Position numbers and translations under genes: made by a program. The notes beneath the pieces were generated by a model that was given only the letters and a program-made list of their open reading frames with translations, was not told the origin of the DNA and made no database searches. This document shows, one piece after another, positions 1 to 8,591 of a stretch of DNA of 64,000 nt (the first letter of the stretch is position 1; every line of letters starts with the position of its first letter). Source of the DNA: Marinobacter subterrani. Lineage in GTDB: Bacteria > Pseudomonadota > Gammaproteobacteria > Pseudomonadales > Oleiphilaceae. Location of the stretch: assembly GCF_001045555.1 (NCBI RefSeq), contig NZ_LFBU01000001.1:558001-622000 (forward strand), given 5' to 3'.

Positions 1-29
1 CGATGCCAAGGCGTTTCTGTAAGCTGGTT

Positions 30-695
30 CTATTGCTCATGTGTGTCCAGGCGATAGCCCATGCCCCTGACAGTTATAATGGCGTTGCGCCCGAGTTTTT
101 TTCGCAAACGGCTGACATAGACTTCAATGGTGTTGCTTTCGATTTCCGCACCGAAGGCGTAGAGGCGATCTTCCAGTTGCGATCGTGATAATAGTATCCC
201 GGGTCGCTGGATAAAGCCCTCGAACAACGCCCATTCCCGGGCGGTAAGCTCTATCGACTGGCCATCGCGACTGATGCGGTGATCACCGAGATCCACCTCG
301 AGATTGCCCACATGAATGCGTGGGCTCGGGTTGCCCCGATAACGCCGGGCGACCGCGGCCACACGGGCCGACAGCTCGGATAGATCAAAAGGTTTTACCA
401 GGTAGTCGTCGGCGCCGGCGTTCAGCCCTTCAATCCGGTCAGACACCTGGTCCCTGGCGGTAAGGATGATCACGGGGGTTGTGTTTCCGGCGGTTCTCAG
501 CTTTTTCAGGAAGCCGAGCCCATGGCCGTCGGGCAGCATCAGGTCGAGCAATATCAGATCGTAGGCTGTGGTCTGAACGCTGGTGTCGGCAAAGGCTAGG
601 GTTTGAACCCAGTCCACTGCGTGGCCGTCATCCGTGATCTGATCCCGCACAGCCTCGGCGAGCCCCGCAGTATCTTCAACCAGCAATACCCGCAT
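30..695 (-). CDS. OmpR/PhoB-family response regulator
   Basis: DNA-binding response regulator of a two-component system, acting in the cytoplasm. Read from ATG at 695 (AAGG just upstream) it has 221 residues: a receiver domain (1 to ~115) with E7/D8, phospho-acceptor D51 in LLDLMLPDGHG, T79 and K101 in LVKPFD, then a winged-helix effector domain (~125-221) ending in VSRLRKKLG and GMGYRL. The frame is open upstream to 818, but that part has no domain match and lies in the divergent promoter region. It faces away from the operon starting at 925 and is its likeliest regulator. A partner histidine kinase would lie beyond the window edge. Family is certain; target is inferred. Confidence 0.93.
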   Translation of the reverse strand: MRVLLVEDTAGLAEAVRDQITDDGHAVDWVQTLAFADTSVQTTAYDLILLDLMLPDGHGLGFLKKLRTAGNTTPVIILTARDQVSDRIEGLNAGADDYLVKPFDLSELSARVAAVARRYRGNPSPRIHVGNLEVDLGDHRISRDGQSIELTAREWALFEGFIQRPGILLSRSQLEDRLYAFGAEIESNTIEVYVSRLRKKLGRNAIITVRGMGYRLDTHEQ

Positions 696-924
696 GCCGC
701 ACCTTTTCGTCAGTACAAGTTGGAGCAATCCCGGACAGAGTCTACGGCCGTTACCTGACAACAGCCTGAAGAGAGGGAGCATTATTGTTGCTTGCGCCTT
801 CACTGCGAGTCTACACAAAGCATACCCGTTTCGCCTGCGTTCACTGCGGGGGCCCGGTGGCGTTCAGGCCAGTGTCAGGAAAACCTCATAAAGTCTTCGT
901 TGTGGATTCAACAGGAGACATTTC
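696..924. promoter_or_regulatory. divergent promoter region between regulator and PepSY operon
   Basis: A 229-base gap between divergent genes. The nine-base word TTCACTGCG occurs at 799-807 and 840-848, 41 bases apart, which could be a pair of regulator half-sites. No strong -35/-10 pair was recognised by eye, so the promoter assignment rests on position. Confidence 0.35.
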
Positions 925-1335
925 ATGAAGACCAAACCCATGCTTTTAGGCCTCACGGTTTTGTTACTGAGTACTCCGTTGCTGGCTGACGATGATTGTG
1001 ATGACTCGGTGGCCAACTGGCAGCCCCGGGAAAACCTGCGTTCGAAACTGGAGGGGCAGGGCTGGACGGTATACCGCATCAAGGTGGATGACGGTTGCTA
1101 TGAGGTGAAGGGCCTCGATCCGGAAGGTCACCGCACAGAGGCTTTGTTTGCTCCGGCCTCCCTCATGCTGATGGAAGTGGAACGGGAAGAGGGCGAGGGC
1201 GATGACGATGACGAGGACGAGAGCAACGAAGGCAGCTACGGCAACCAGAACCCGATCGGTACCCAGGGCACCGGCCAGGCGCCGGCTCCCACGAACGGCA
1301 TCGTCAAGGGTCGTCCCAAAGTTACCGTCGAATGA
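925..1335 (+). CDS. secreted PepSY-domain protein
   Basis: Small exported protein, 136 residues. It begins with a signal peptide (MKTKPMLLGLTVLLLSTPLLA, cleavage after about residue 21) and continues with a single PepSY-like module (about 30-80) containing GWTVYRIKVDDGCYEVKGLDPEG. A strongly acidic low-complexity stretch (EGEGDDDDEDE) and a Pro/Gly-rich tail follow. AGGAG lies seven bases before the ATG. It is the first gene of an operon with a DUF2271 protein and a PepSY-type membrane flavoreductase, so it probably works in the periplasm with that reductase. Similar small PepSY proteins accompany flavocytochrome-like reductases; the exact role is unknown. Confidence 0.8.
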   Translation: MKTKPMLLGLTVLLLSTPLLADDDCDDSVANWQPRENLRSKLEGQGWTVYRIKVDDGCYEVKGLDPEGHRTEALFAPASLMLMEVEREEGEGDDDDEDESNEGSYGNQNPIGTQGTGQAPAPTNGIVKGRPKVTVE

Positions 1336-1366
1336 GCCGACTTCAGGCTTTTACCGGAGAGACTGT

Positions 1367-1837
1367 ATGAAAAAGATCGCTCTTGCCCTGGGCCTGGCTT
1401 TGGCATTCGCACTGCCGGCGCTTGCCCAGGCTCGTGAAGTCACCTTTACGACTGAACTGCTCAACTACGGAGGCGATGGCGCCTATCTGGCGCTTTACCT
1501 CACGGATGCCTCCGGAAACTACCAGGGAACTCTCTGGGTTGCTGGAAGAAAATCCAAATACTACAGGCACCTGAGTGGCTGGGCCCGCGGCAGCAGGCTC
1601 AATCCGGCTGAGTATGATGGCCTGACAGGGGCCAGTATCACCAGCGGGAAAACCCTGAAAATCACCCTCAACCTGGACGATGCCCTGATTGACAGCGGCC
1701 ATGAGATCCGTATCGACACCGCCGTCGAGGACATGCGTGAGAACCGGGCGGATGTCGCGGTACCACTGACCAGCGAAGGGGCCGGTAAACCGGTTGCCGG
1801 GCGTGGTTATGTTCGCTCGTTCCGTTACGACTTCTGA
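1367..1837 (+). CDS. DUF2271-family periplasmic protein
   Basis: Exported protein of 156 residues with a clear signal peptide (cleavage near ALAQA, residue ~22) and a single beta-rich domain typical of DUF2271: GDGAYLALYLTDASGNY, then LWVAGRKSKYYRHL and TGASITSG. The ATG at 1367 was chosen because the signal peptide starts there and GGAGA lies upstream; an in-frame extension back to 1202 overlaps the preceding gene. It sits 31 bases after the PepSY gene and 22 bases before the membrane flavoreductase. DUF2271 proteins commonly occur beside PepSY and flavodoxin-type reductase genes, suggesting a redox or metal-related envelope function; no activity can be assigned. Confidence 0.78.
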   Translation: MKKIALALGLALAFALPALAQAREVTFTTELLNYGGDGAYLALYLTDASGNYQGTLWVAGRKSKYYRHLSGWARGSRLNPAEYDGLTGASITSGKTLKITLNLDDALIDSGHEIRIDTAVEDMRENRADVAVPLTSEGAGKPVAGRGYVRSFRYDF

Positions 1838-1859
1838 CTGACTCGTGGGAGCTAAGGCA

Positions 1860-4079
1860 ATGTTACGAAGATTGCACGGTTTACCGGGGCTGTTTGCGGC
1901 GTTGTTCCTGACAACACTTGCCATTACCGGAGCAATTCTGGCGCTGGCCCCGGCAATAGACCGGGCAGCCGCGGTTGTCCCGGCTGCCGGTGAGGTAAAC
2001 GTGGCGGAACTGGCGGGGCGGGTAGTGGCACATTACCCGGGAACCGAACAGATCGCGCGCAACCCCTCCGGTGGCGTCATCGTGTATTACAGCCATGATG
2101 GCCAGCCGGGGGCGGACCTTGTCGATCCGTCGACCGGGGAGGGCATTGCACCCTATGAGCCATCCGCGTTTTTCACCTGGATCAAGGATTTGCATCGCTC
2201 ATTCCTGCTGGATGATCCGGGCAGGATGCTGGCCGGGGTAATGGCTGCGGTCATGCTGCTTATCTGTATTTCCGGAATCTTCCTGCTGGTGCGCAGAACC
2301 GGTGGCTGGCGCGCTCTGTTCAGACCGCTGGCCGGCTCCGGCGGCAAAAGACTGCACGCAGAACTGGCCCGCTTTGCGGTGCTCGGTTTGCTGTTGTCGG
2401 CCCTGACCGGAAGCTACCTGTCGGCCCAGCGCTTCGGCCTGCTGCCGGAACCTCCCGCACCCGGGCCGATGTTTCCTGCTGAAGTCTCTGGTGGCCAACC
2501 GGCTCCGGTGGCTACCCTGAGTGCACTGGCAAATGTTGACCTCACTGAATTGCGGGAACTGGTTTTTCCCTATCCGGATGACCCACAGGACGTTTATTCG
2601 CTGACGACCAGTGGCGGTTCCGGTTTCGTGGACCAGGCGACGGGCGAGCTGTTGAAGTTCCAGCCCCGGCCGGCGGCGAGTGTATTCCAGCAATGGATCA
2701 TCAGCTTACACACCGGTGAGGGCCTGTGGTGGCTGGGCCTGATTCTTGGTGCAGCGGCGCTGACCGTACCGGTGCTTTCCCTGACAGGAATCACTCTATG
2801 GTGGCAGCGGCGCCGGTCATCAGGACAGCTTCCGGACAATGCTGCTGGCTCCGAGGCCGAGGCTATTATCCTGGTGGGTTCCGAAGGTAATACCACCTGG
2901 GGATTTGCACGGGCACTCCATACCAGCCTGAACAAAGCAGGTTTCCGGGTGCATTGCAGCGAAATGAACGCCCTTGCGGAGCATTATCCCCATGCGTCCA
3001 TGCTCTTTGTGCTGACATCAACTTATGGCGACGGTGATGCACCAGCGTCGGCCCGGCAGTTTATGGCCAGGCTCGGTGATTTTCGCCCCGGAGAGCGCCT
3101 GAAATATGCCGTACTGGGGTTCGGCGACCGACAGTTTCCGAACTTCTGCCAGTATGCGCGTGAGGTCGATACAGCACTTGCGGGCAAAGGGCTGCGCCGT
3201 ATGCACCGTGTTGAGCTGATTGACCGGAGTTGTACTACCCGGTTCCGTGAGTGGGGCAACAAGCTCAGCGAGCTTACCGGAACTCCGTTTTCACTGGCCT
3301 ACGATCCGTTGCCGCCGCCCACGTTAAAGCTGGAGCTTGTGGAGCGGGCCGATTACGGGCTGGCCGTGCAGGCGCCCACCAGCATCCTGCGTTTCAAGGT
3401 ATCGCAACAGGGCCGCCGGCGGAGGCTTCTTCCGAGAGCCCGCAAAGCGCTGCCGACATTCGAAGCGGGCGATCTGCTTGGCGTAATGCCTCCGCAGGGA
3501 CAGGACGCGAGGATCTATTCTCTGGCATCCTCGGCCACCGACGGGATTCTGGAAATATGTGTTCGGAAGCAGCAAGGCGGCCTTTGCTCCGGGTACTTGC
3601 ATGGCCTGAAGCCGGGCGACCAGATTGATGGCTTTATCCGCCACAATCCAGGCTTCCGGCCGGCCACGGGAAACACCCCGGTCATTCTGATCGGCGCCGG
3701 TGCCGGGATTGGCCCGTTAACCGGTTTCATCCGGAAAAATACTGAACGCAATCCCATGTACCTCTACTGGGGCGGGCGCAGCTCACAATCCGATTTTCTC
3801 TATCAGCCCGAGCTGGGACGCTATCTTGAAGACAATCGGCTGACGGGCCTGAATACGGCGTTCTCCCGATCTGAGGAACGCGCCTATGTCCAGGACAAAC
3901 TGAGACAGGATGAGATCGCGGTGCGCCAGATGATCAAGGCTGGTGCACAGATACTGGTCTGTGGTGGCCGGAATATGGCTTCGGGAGTAAAGCAGGTGAT
4001 TGAAGAGATCCTCCAACCCCTGGCAATCGACGTGGAGACGCTCCGGGCCGAGGGGCGATATCTGGAGGATGTTTACTGA
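1860..4079 (+). CDS. PepSY-associated membrane flavoreductase (flavodoxin + FAD/NAD(P)H reductase fusion)
   Basis: Inner-membrane electron-transfer protein, 739 residues. The N-terminal third is a PepSY-associated module with about four membrane helices (near 6-28, 121-143, 165-187 and 285-312). Next comes a flavodoxin-like FMN domain (~330-470) with ILVGSEGNTTWGFA, STYGDGDAP and VLGFGDRQFPNF, then a CysJ-like reductase with RIYSLASS for FAD and GAGAGIGPLTGF, YLYWGGRSS and LVCGGRNMA for NAD(P)H. Cytoplasmic NAD(P)H electrons probably pass via FAD and FMN across the membrane to an extracytoplasmic acceptor, which is not identifiable. ATG at 1860 is preferred over GTG at 1845, as GGAG lies nine bases ahead. 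Confidence 0.85.
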   Translation: MLRRLHGLPGLFAALFLTTLAITGAILALAPAIDRAAAVVPAAGEVNVAELAGRVVAHYPGTEQIARNPSGGVIVYYSHDGQPGADLVDPSTGEGIAPYEPSAFFTWIKDLHRSFLLDDPGRMLAGVMAAVMLLICISGIFLLVRRTGGWRALFRPLAGSGGKRLHAELARFAVLGLLLSALTGSYLSAQRFGLLPEPPAPGPMFPAEVSGGQPAPVATLSALANVDLTELRELVFPYPDDPQDVYSLTTSGGSGFVDQATGELLKFQPRPAASVFQQWIISLHTGEGLWWLGLILGAAALTVPVLSLTGITLWWQRRRSSGQLPDNAAGSEAEAIILVGSEGNTTWGFARALHTSLNKAGFRVHCSEMNALAEHYPHASMLFVLTSTYGDGDAPASARQFMARLGDFRPGERLKYAVLGFGDRQFPNFCQYAREVDTALAGKGLRRMHRVELIDRSCTTRFREWGNKLSELTGTPFSLAYDPLPPPTLKLELVERADYGLAVQAPTSILRFKVSQQGRRRRLLPRARKALPTFEAGDLLGVMPPQGQDARIYSLASSATDGILEICVRKQQGGLCSGYLHGLKPGDQIDGFIRHNPGFRPATGNTPVILIGAGAGIGPLTGFIRKNTERNPMYLYWGGRSSQSDFLYQPELGRYLEDNRLTGLNTAFSRSEERAYVQDKLRQDEIAVRQMIKAGAQILVCGGRNMASGVKQVIEEILQPLAIDVETLRAEGRYLEDVY

Positions 4080-4357
4080 CCTCAGGCTGGTAAACACTCC
4101 CGCCTTCAACTTCGCATTGAGTGAGCGCCAGGGAGGATAGATCCGTTTCGTTTTCCAGGCCCTTTTGCCGCCCTATCAGTGTGCTAACGAACCGACTGAG
4201 CAACGCCGTCCGGGTACTGTCGAACATCATCCTGAATTCGATCTGTAATAGCGATTCAGCCTCCTTACATGCAATGACGTTTGTGAGGAAAGCTCTGGTG
4301 AGGCGGTTAGTAAAGACATTTTGTCTGACTTACATACCCGATTCGATGGAGAATCCC

Positions 4358-4864
4358 ATGAAAAGATTACATTCATTTGCATTTTATGCATTGGTTACAC
4401 CAGCCATTGCGCTAGGTTCCGGTGTTGTACTCGCTGCTCAGCCAACGTCTGACTCGGAGGTTTCCCAGGGAGAGCAGGGCTACAAGCAAGATCAGGACGC
4501 AACCAAGTCAACGACCGGGAACCTTCAGGCTGACAAGAAAATGAGTGACCAGGCCGGCATGCAAAGCCAGAGTTATGTTGACACGGCCCCGGCTAATGGT
4601 ATGCATGCGAGCAAACTGATTGGTGCTGAGGTTAAAACCAGCGGTGATGAAAACGTGGGCTCGGTTAGTGATCTGATTATCGACAAGAACGGTCAAGTCG
4701 TCGCGATCGTCATTGGCGTCGGCGGATTCCTGGGCATGGGCGAGAAAAGCGTGGCGATTAGCTGGGATAAAGTGATGAAATCCGGCACTGCTGATAAGCA
4801 GGAACTGCGGATTGACGAAAGCCGAGACGATCTAATCTCGGCACCAGAGTATAAAACGCAGTAG
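4358..4864 (+). CDS. exported PRC-barrel domain protein
   Basis: Periplasmic protein of 168 residues. It has a signal peptide (about 1-27, ending VVLAA), a low-complexity Gln/Ser/Asp-rich linker, and a C-terminal PRC-barrel domain (~85-155) recognisable by LIGAEVKTSGDENVGSVSDLI, GQVVAIVIGVGGFLGMG and VAISWD. ATG at 4358 is six bases after GGAG and starts the signal peptide; the frame is open further upstream without a domain. It stands alone after the flavoreductase operon and ends at a strong palindrome facing a small reverse-strand gene. PRC barrels are protein or RNA interaction modules; secreted versions are common in gammaproteobacteria, often stress-linked, with unknown function. Confidence 0.85.
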   Translation: MKRLHSFAFYALVTPAIALGSGVVLAAQPTSDSEVSQGEQGYKQDQDATKSTTGNLQADKKMSDQAGMQSQSYVDTAPANGMHASKLIGAEVKTSGDENVGSVSDLIIDKNGQVVAIVIGVGGFLGMGEKSVAISWDKVMKSGTADKQELRIDESRDDLISAPEYKTQ

Positions 4865-4871
4865 TGAAACC

Positions 4872-4891
4872 GGGGGCCTTTAAAGGCCCCC
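4872..4891. terminator. shared hairpin between convergent genes
   Basis: Perfect 20-base palindrome GGGGGCCTTTAAAGGCCCCC between the stop of the PRC-barrel gene and the stop of the 24-codon reverse gene. A run of three T follows on the minus strand, so it probably ends transcription in both directions. Confidence 0.7.
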
Positions 4892-4894
4892 AAC

Positions 4895-4969
4895 TTAACC
4901 AATGCCAACAAAGGAAAGAATCACCAAAACGATAACCACTGCACCGACGATATAGATGATATTGTTCAT
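4895..4969 (-). CDS. 24-residue single-helix membrane peptide
   Basis: A very short gene supported by an exceptionally good ribosome site: AGGAGGT lies five bases before ATG at 4969. The product starts MNNIIYIVGAVVIVLVILSF and ends VGIG, so nearly the whole chain is one hydrophobic helix. It ends at the palindrome shared with the PRC-barrel gene. Comparable tiny membrane peptides of this pattern (MN-x-I-IYIVG...LSF-x-G) occur in pseudomonads and relatives from my general knowledge, without known function. Inner-membrane location is inferred from hydrophobicity. Confidence 0.7.
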   Translation of the reverse strand: MNNIIYIVGAVVIVLVILSFVGIG

Positions 4970-5383
4970 ACGCACCTCCTTTGCTTCCAAACCCCGAATT
5001 CCGGTTGCGTCCTCATCCTTGCGGCGCCCGATGTAACGTCCTGTTCAGGCTGCTCCTTCGCCTCATCCAAACACAGAGTAGGTTATCGCAGTTATCTTAT
5101 CTGTTCGCTATCACACAGAGTAAAAAGAGAAAAGGTCGTTTTTCGAACAACATTTTATTACCAATCTACGATCGACACGTCTTTGGGTTATCAGTAATCT
5201 TTCCAGGCGACTCGGGTCTTGATTTCGCGGGAATGCCCCCGTTTGTTTGGGCATATGCGAAGGCTTTCTCAGTGCGGTGGTGCACCTGCTCGTTGTCCTT
5301 TACCGGAACCCCCACTCGCGTTCAAAAAGCGCGCTCATTGGGTCCGTTCCAATGTCTTGAGTTATCTCTGTTCGGAGACCACA

Positions 5384-6130
5384 GTGCGAACAGTCACGGG
5401 TGCACGCCTTTTTATCCAAGCGTTAACAATGGCCGCGCTTCTGCCATTGCCCCTCCCATCGTCTGCCGACAACGGAGACGACGGTTATCGTCTACTTGAA
5501 CTGGACGGTTACAAGGTCAAGTGGGGCGAGCAGACACTAGGGGTAGGGGCAAGTATCAGCTACGCCTTTGCCGACGAGACTATGCGGTTCAATGATGCGC
5601 GCAACTGTCGTGATTTGGCGCCGATGAGGGTGCTTACCGGGCCGGGTATCCCCTTCGAGAGGCTGGTACAGGAGGCGGAAAAGGCGTTTCGGGTTTGGGA
5701 GCGTGCTGCTGATCTCTCATTCCACCGTGTTGCTGATGCCCGGGATGCGGATATCATTCTTGGTGCACAAGGTCAGCCGCGAATGCAGGCTTTCGCCAAT
5801 GTGTCCTACGGGCCCGATGAGAAAGAGGGGGTACGCGCCATCGACCAGTCCCTCGTGTGCCTGAACCCCGAACACAAGTGGAAAGTCGGGTTCGACGGCG
5901 ACAACGATGTCTACGATATCCGCTATACGCTGATTCATGAAATCGGTCACGCCATTGGCCTGGATCACCCAGGGCCATCCGGGCAAGTGATGGGGTTTCG
6001 CTACACAGAAGCGTTCGCCGAGCTGCAGCCCGGCGATCTGCGGGGCGTCCAGCGGCTCTATGGACCCCGCACCAATGATGATCAATTGGCCACTGCCCCC
6101 GCCTCCCACCTCTTTAAGCCAGAGCTTTGA
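5384..6130 (+). CDS. matrixin-like zinc metalloprotease (M10 family)
   Basis: Secreted zinc protease of 248 residues. A GTG start at 5384 is chosen: GGAG lies six bases upstream and the chain then begins with a signal peptide (ARLFIQALTMAALLPLPLPSSA). The mature part is one matrixin domain with the zinc-binding helix HEIGHAIGLDHPG (three His) and the Met-turn GQVMGF downstream, then LQPGDLRGVQRLYG typical of M10A enzymes. No propeptide cysteine switch is evident. It is monocistronic. The frame is open back to 5219, but that stretch looks untranslated. Substrate unknown; extracellular or periplasmic. Confidence 0.85.
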   Translation: MRTVTGARLFIQALTMAALLPLPLPSSADNGDDGYRLLELDGYKVKWGEQTLGVGASISYAFADETMRFNDARNCRDLAPMRVLTGPGIPFERLVQEAEKAFRVWERAADLSFHRVADARDADIILGAQGQPRMQAFANVSYGPDEKEGVRAIDQSLVCLNPEHKWKVGFDGDNDVYDIRYTLIHEIGHAIGLDHPGPSGQVMGFRYTEAFAELQPGDLRGVQRLYGPRTNDDQLATAPASHLFKPEL

Positions 6131-6244
6131 CATAGTAGGGTTGGGCTTAACCTCAGAGAAGCTTTAGCTTCATGTCTAGCCAGAATTGAAGAGATCTTTC
6201 CCGAAGATGATCTAGACTTAACGGCTAATCACAGGGAGACACCG

Positions 6245-7981
6245 ATGGGCAGCAAGATCAAGGTAAGGTCGCCTCTGGTCATCCTCCACGGGGATGAAAT
6301 GGCGCAGGTCGCGTTCCAGCATATTCTCGAGAAGTTCGTAGCAACGCGCCTGGAGATCCAGCTGGAGGAAATTGATCTCTCTGCGGAAAACCGCCTGCTG
6401 ACCAATGGCCAGGTTGTGATTGATGCCATCGATGCGCTACAGCGCCATGGTGTTGGCGTGAAAAACGCGGGTATGACCGTAAACCGGCAGCAATTGGAGG
6501 ACTTGCTCCAGAAGCACCCGGATGTGGACGGCAACAACCTGCACCCGCTGGCGACCAAGTCTCCGAACGGCGCGATTCGCAAGGGCATCAGCGGCAACAT
6601 CACTCGGGAAGACATCCAGTTCCGGAACCTCAATATCCGCCGGCCGGATTGGGTGGGGCGCGATATTGACGTCGACACCATGGAGCTTGGCGGCATCAAG
6701 GACAGCTTCAACCAGCTGTCCCTGGCAACCGGCGTAGTCAAACTGATGTTCGTGGGTAGCAGTGGGAACCCGGTGGAGTTGCATCGCCGTGAGATCCGCA
6801 AAGGCGATCCCTGGTTGCTGGCGACTAATGACATAGAGGATGTTAAAGCCTGGGCCCACCGCTTTTTCCAGCGGGCCATCGCGGAAAAACGGGATGTGTA
6901 CCTCGGCCTGAAAGATACCGTGATCCCCGGCTACGACGGCGCCATGCGCTCGGTGATCGAGGACATCTATCACAGCGACTACCAGCAGCAGATCGCGGAT
7001 CTGGGGCTGAATTATTACTACGAGCTGATCGATGCCCAGGCGGCGCGGATTGTTTCCAGCCCGCCGGAGCGGGCGCTCTGGGGTGTTCCTGACAACACCA
7101 CCGGGCGCAAACTGTTCAAACTGGTGAATCAGCTCAAGGCCTTCGGCATTCCCAGCCGGGGTGCCCACGTGTCCATCTCTCGCATGAGTGCCGGTGGCGG
7201 CGACCAGTACGGCAGCTTCAATATGGCCGCCCAGGAGGATGGCATTCTCAAGGTCATCGTCGACGGTGACGAAAAGCATGCCCGCCGGGTCAGAAAAGGC
7301 GACCCCATGCTGCTCATGTCCAATGACCGGGAAGCCATCAAGGACTGGGTTCTGCAGGTGTTCCGCGATGCCTCGCGCAAGGACAAAGAGGTGTATTTCG
7401 GCCTCAAACGCGAGTACATGGAGTATGACGAAGTCTACAGCGATGTGATCACCGAGGTGCGCAGAGAGCTGGCGAGCGAACACACGCCGCCACCGTCGTT
7501 CATGATCATGCGGCCGTCAAGCCAGCTCAAGAAGATGATCACAGATCCACCCAGAAACGCCCTGTATCCCTCCCAGAATCTGGATGGAGACATCTTCTCG
7601 GACATATCAGCCGCACTCGGTGGCAGCCTGGCAACCGCCAGTTCGATTATCGAGAGCAAGGACGGCACCATGCTGTTCGAAGCGCCCCACGGTACCGCTC
7701 ATGATCTCTACCTCAAGTATCTGGAGAGCGATGGCGAGGTAGCGCATTTCAATCCCTCAGCGCTGATCTTCGCACTGGCGAACGCCCTGGAAACCCTGGG
7801 CGAACGGGAAGGCAATGAACTCCTGTGCCAATACGCCGTGCAACTCAAGGCGGCACTGACCGACACAGTCGACCGTGGCATTGTCACAGTGGACCTCCAA
7901 GGCAAAACCATTGATCCGGATTCGGAGCGAGTCGTAGATATGATTGAATTTCTCGAGGCTGTGCAGAAGGCTCTCGGGTAG
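6245..7981 (+). CDS. NADP-dependent isocitrate dehydrogenase (divergent, 578 residues)
   Basis: Member of the isocitrate/isopropylmalate dehydrogenase superfamily, expected to convert isocitrate to 2-oxoglutarate with NADP in the cytoplasm. Family marks are LVILHGDEMAQVAF at the N terminus, GLKDTVIPGYDGAMR, the metal-binding stretch DGDIFSDISAALGGSLATA and EAPHGTAHD. It is longer than usual: two similar segments carry a repeated pattern (RREIRKGDPWLLATNDIEDVKAW near 180 and RRVRKGDPMLLMSNDREAIKDW near 345), suggesting an internal duplication. AGGGAG precedes the ATG by seven bases. An ACT-domain gene follows after 56 bases and may be cotranscribed. Substrate specificity inferred from family resemblance. 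Confidence 0.83.
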   Translation: MGSKIKVRSPLVILHGDEMAQVAFQHILEKFVATRLEIQLEEIDLSAENRLLTNGQVVIDAIDALQRHGVGVKNAGMTVNRQQLEDLLQKHPDVDGNNLHPLATKSPNGAIRKGISGNITREDIQFRNLNIRRPDWVGRDIDVDTMELGGIKDSFNQLSLATGVVKLMFVGSSGNPVELHRREIRKGDPWLLATNDIEDVKAWAHRFFQRAIAEKRDVYLGLKDTVIPGYDGAMRSVIEDIYHSDYQQQIADLGLNYYYELIDAQAARIVSSPPERALWGVPDNTTGRKLFKLVNQLKAFGIPSRGAHVSISRMSAGGGDQYGSFNMAAQEDGILKVIVDGDEKHARRVRKGDPMLLMSNDREAIKDWVLQVFRDASRKDKEVYFGLKREYMEYDEVYSDVITEVRRELASEHTPPPSFMIMRPSSQLKKMITDPPRNALYPSQNLDGDIFSDISAALGGSLATASSIIESKDGTMLFEAPHGTAHDLYLKYLESDGEVAHFNPSALIFALANALETLGEREGNELLCQYAVQLKAALTDTVDRGIVTVDLQGKTIDPDSERVVDMIEFLEAVQKALG

Positions 7982-8037
7982 GTAATTTGAAATTTCTCCC
8001 AAAATTACGGCAACACTCGGCTCGAGGATAGTAAAAG

Positions 8038-8448
8038 ATGATGCGTTCACAGTTTCTCCAGGATTTGATCAAGCAGCTCTCACCAAAACTGGATTCGACG
8101 ACCTACGTCTACTGCACAGTGCCCAAGGCAAAGTACGGCGAGTTGGAACACCTCAAGCCCCTTGTCAGCATTGCCGAACTGGAAGGCCTGACACTGGTCA
8201 TTCCCCTAGAGCAGGCCAAAGCCGAAGGCCTCGACTACTACAGAATCTTCCGCCGCATCACGCTCGAAGGCCACTCCAGTCTTGAAGCCCTGGGGCTCAC
8301 ATCCGTGGTAACGAGCCTGCTTGCCGAACGGGGCATTACCACCAACGTTATCGCCGGGTTTTATCACGACCACATGTTTGTACCCAGCGATCGAAGCGAT
8401 GAGGCCATGAAAGCGCTGAAGGAGCTGGCCAGTAATCCCAGTGGTTAA
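8038..8448 (+). CDS. ACT-domain (DUF2241-like) protein
   Basis: Small cytoplasmic protein of 136 residues carrying paired ACT-like folds of the DUF2241 / ACT_7 type, recognisable from YVYCTVP near residue 22, FRRITLEGHSSLEALGLTSVVTSLLAERGI and IAGFYHDHMFVPSDRSDEAM. ACT folds bind small ligands, usually amino acids. It lies 56 bases downstream of the isocitrate dehydrogenase on the same strand and could be cotranscribed. The specific ligand cannot be told. Confidence 0.78.
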   Translation: MMRSQFLQDLIKQLSPKLDSTTYVYCTVPKAKYGELEHLKPLVSIAELEGLTLVIPLEQAKAEGLDYYRIFRRITLEGHSSLEALGLTSVVTSLLAERGITTNVIAGFYHDHMFVPSDRSDEAMKALKELASNPSG

Positions 8449-8591
8449 GAAACGGGCGATATGGCTCAAGAGCTACAACTCTGGTTTCTGGCCCATTTTG
8501 TGTGGACGACCACACAAGTGACCCAATTCGTTACACTCAGGAACGAAAAAGTGGTGAGCGTAGATTCGCACTCCGGTAAATGACGTTCAGG

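Noticed and set aside
5219..5383. N-terminal extension of the matrixin-like protease
   Set aside because: Would bury the signal peptide; the GTG at 5384 with GGAG six bases upstream fits secretion.
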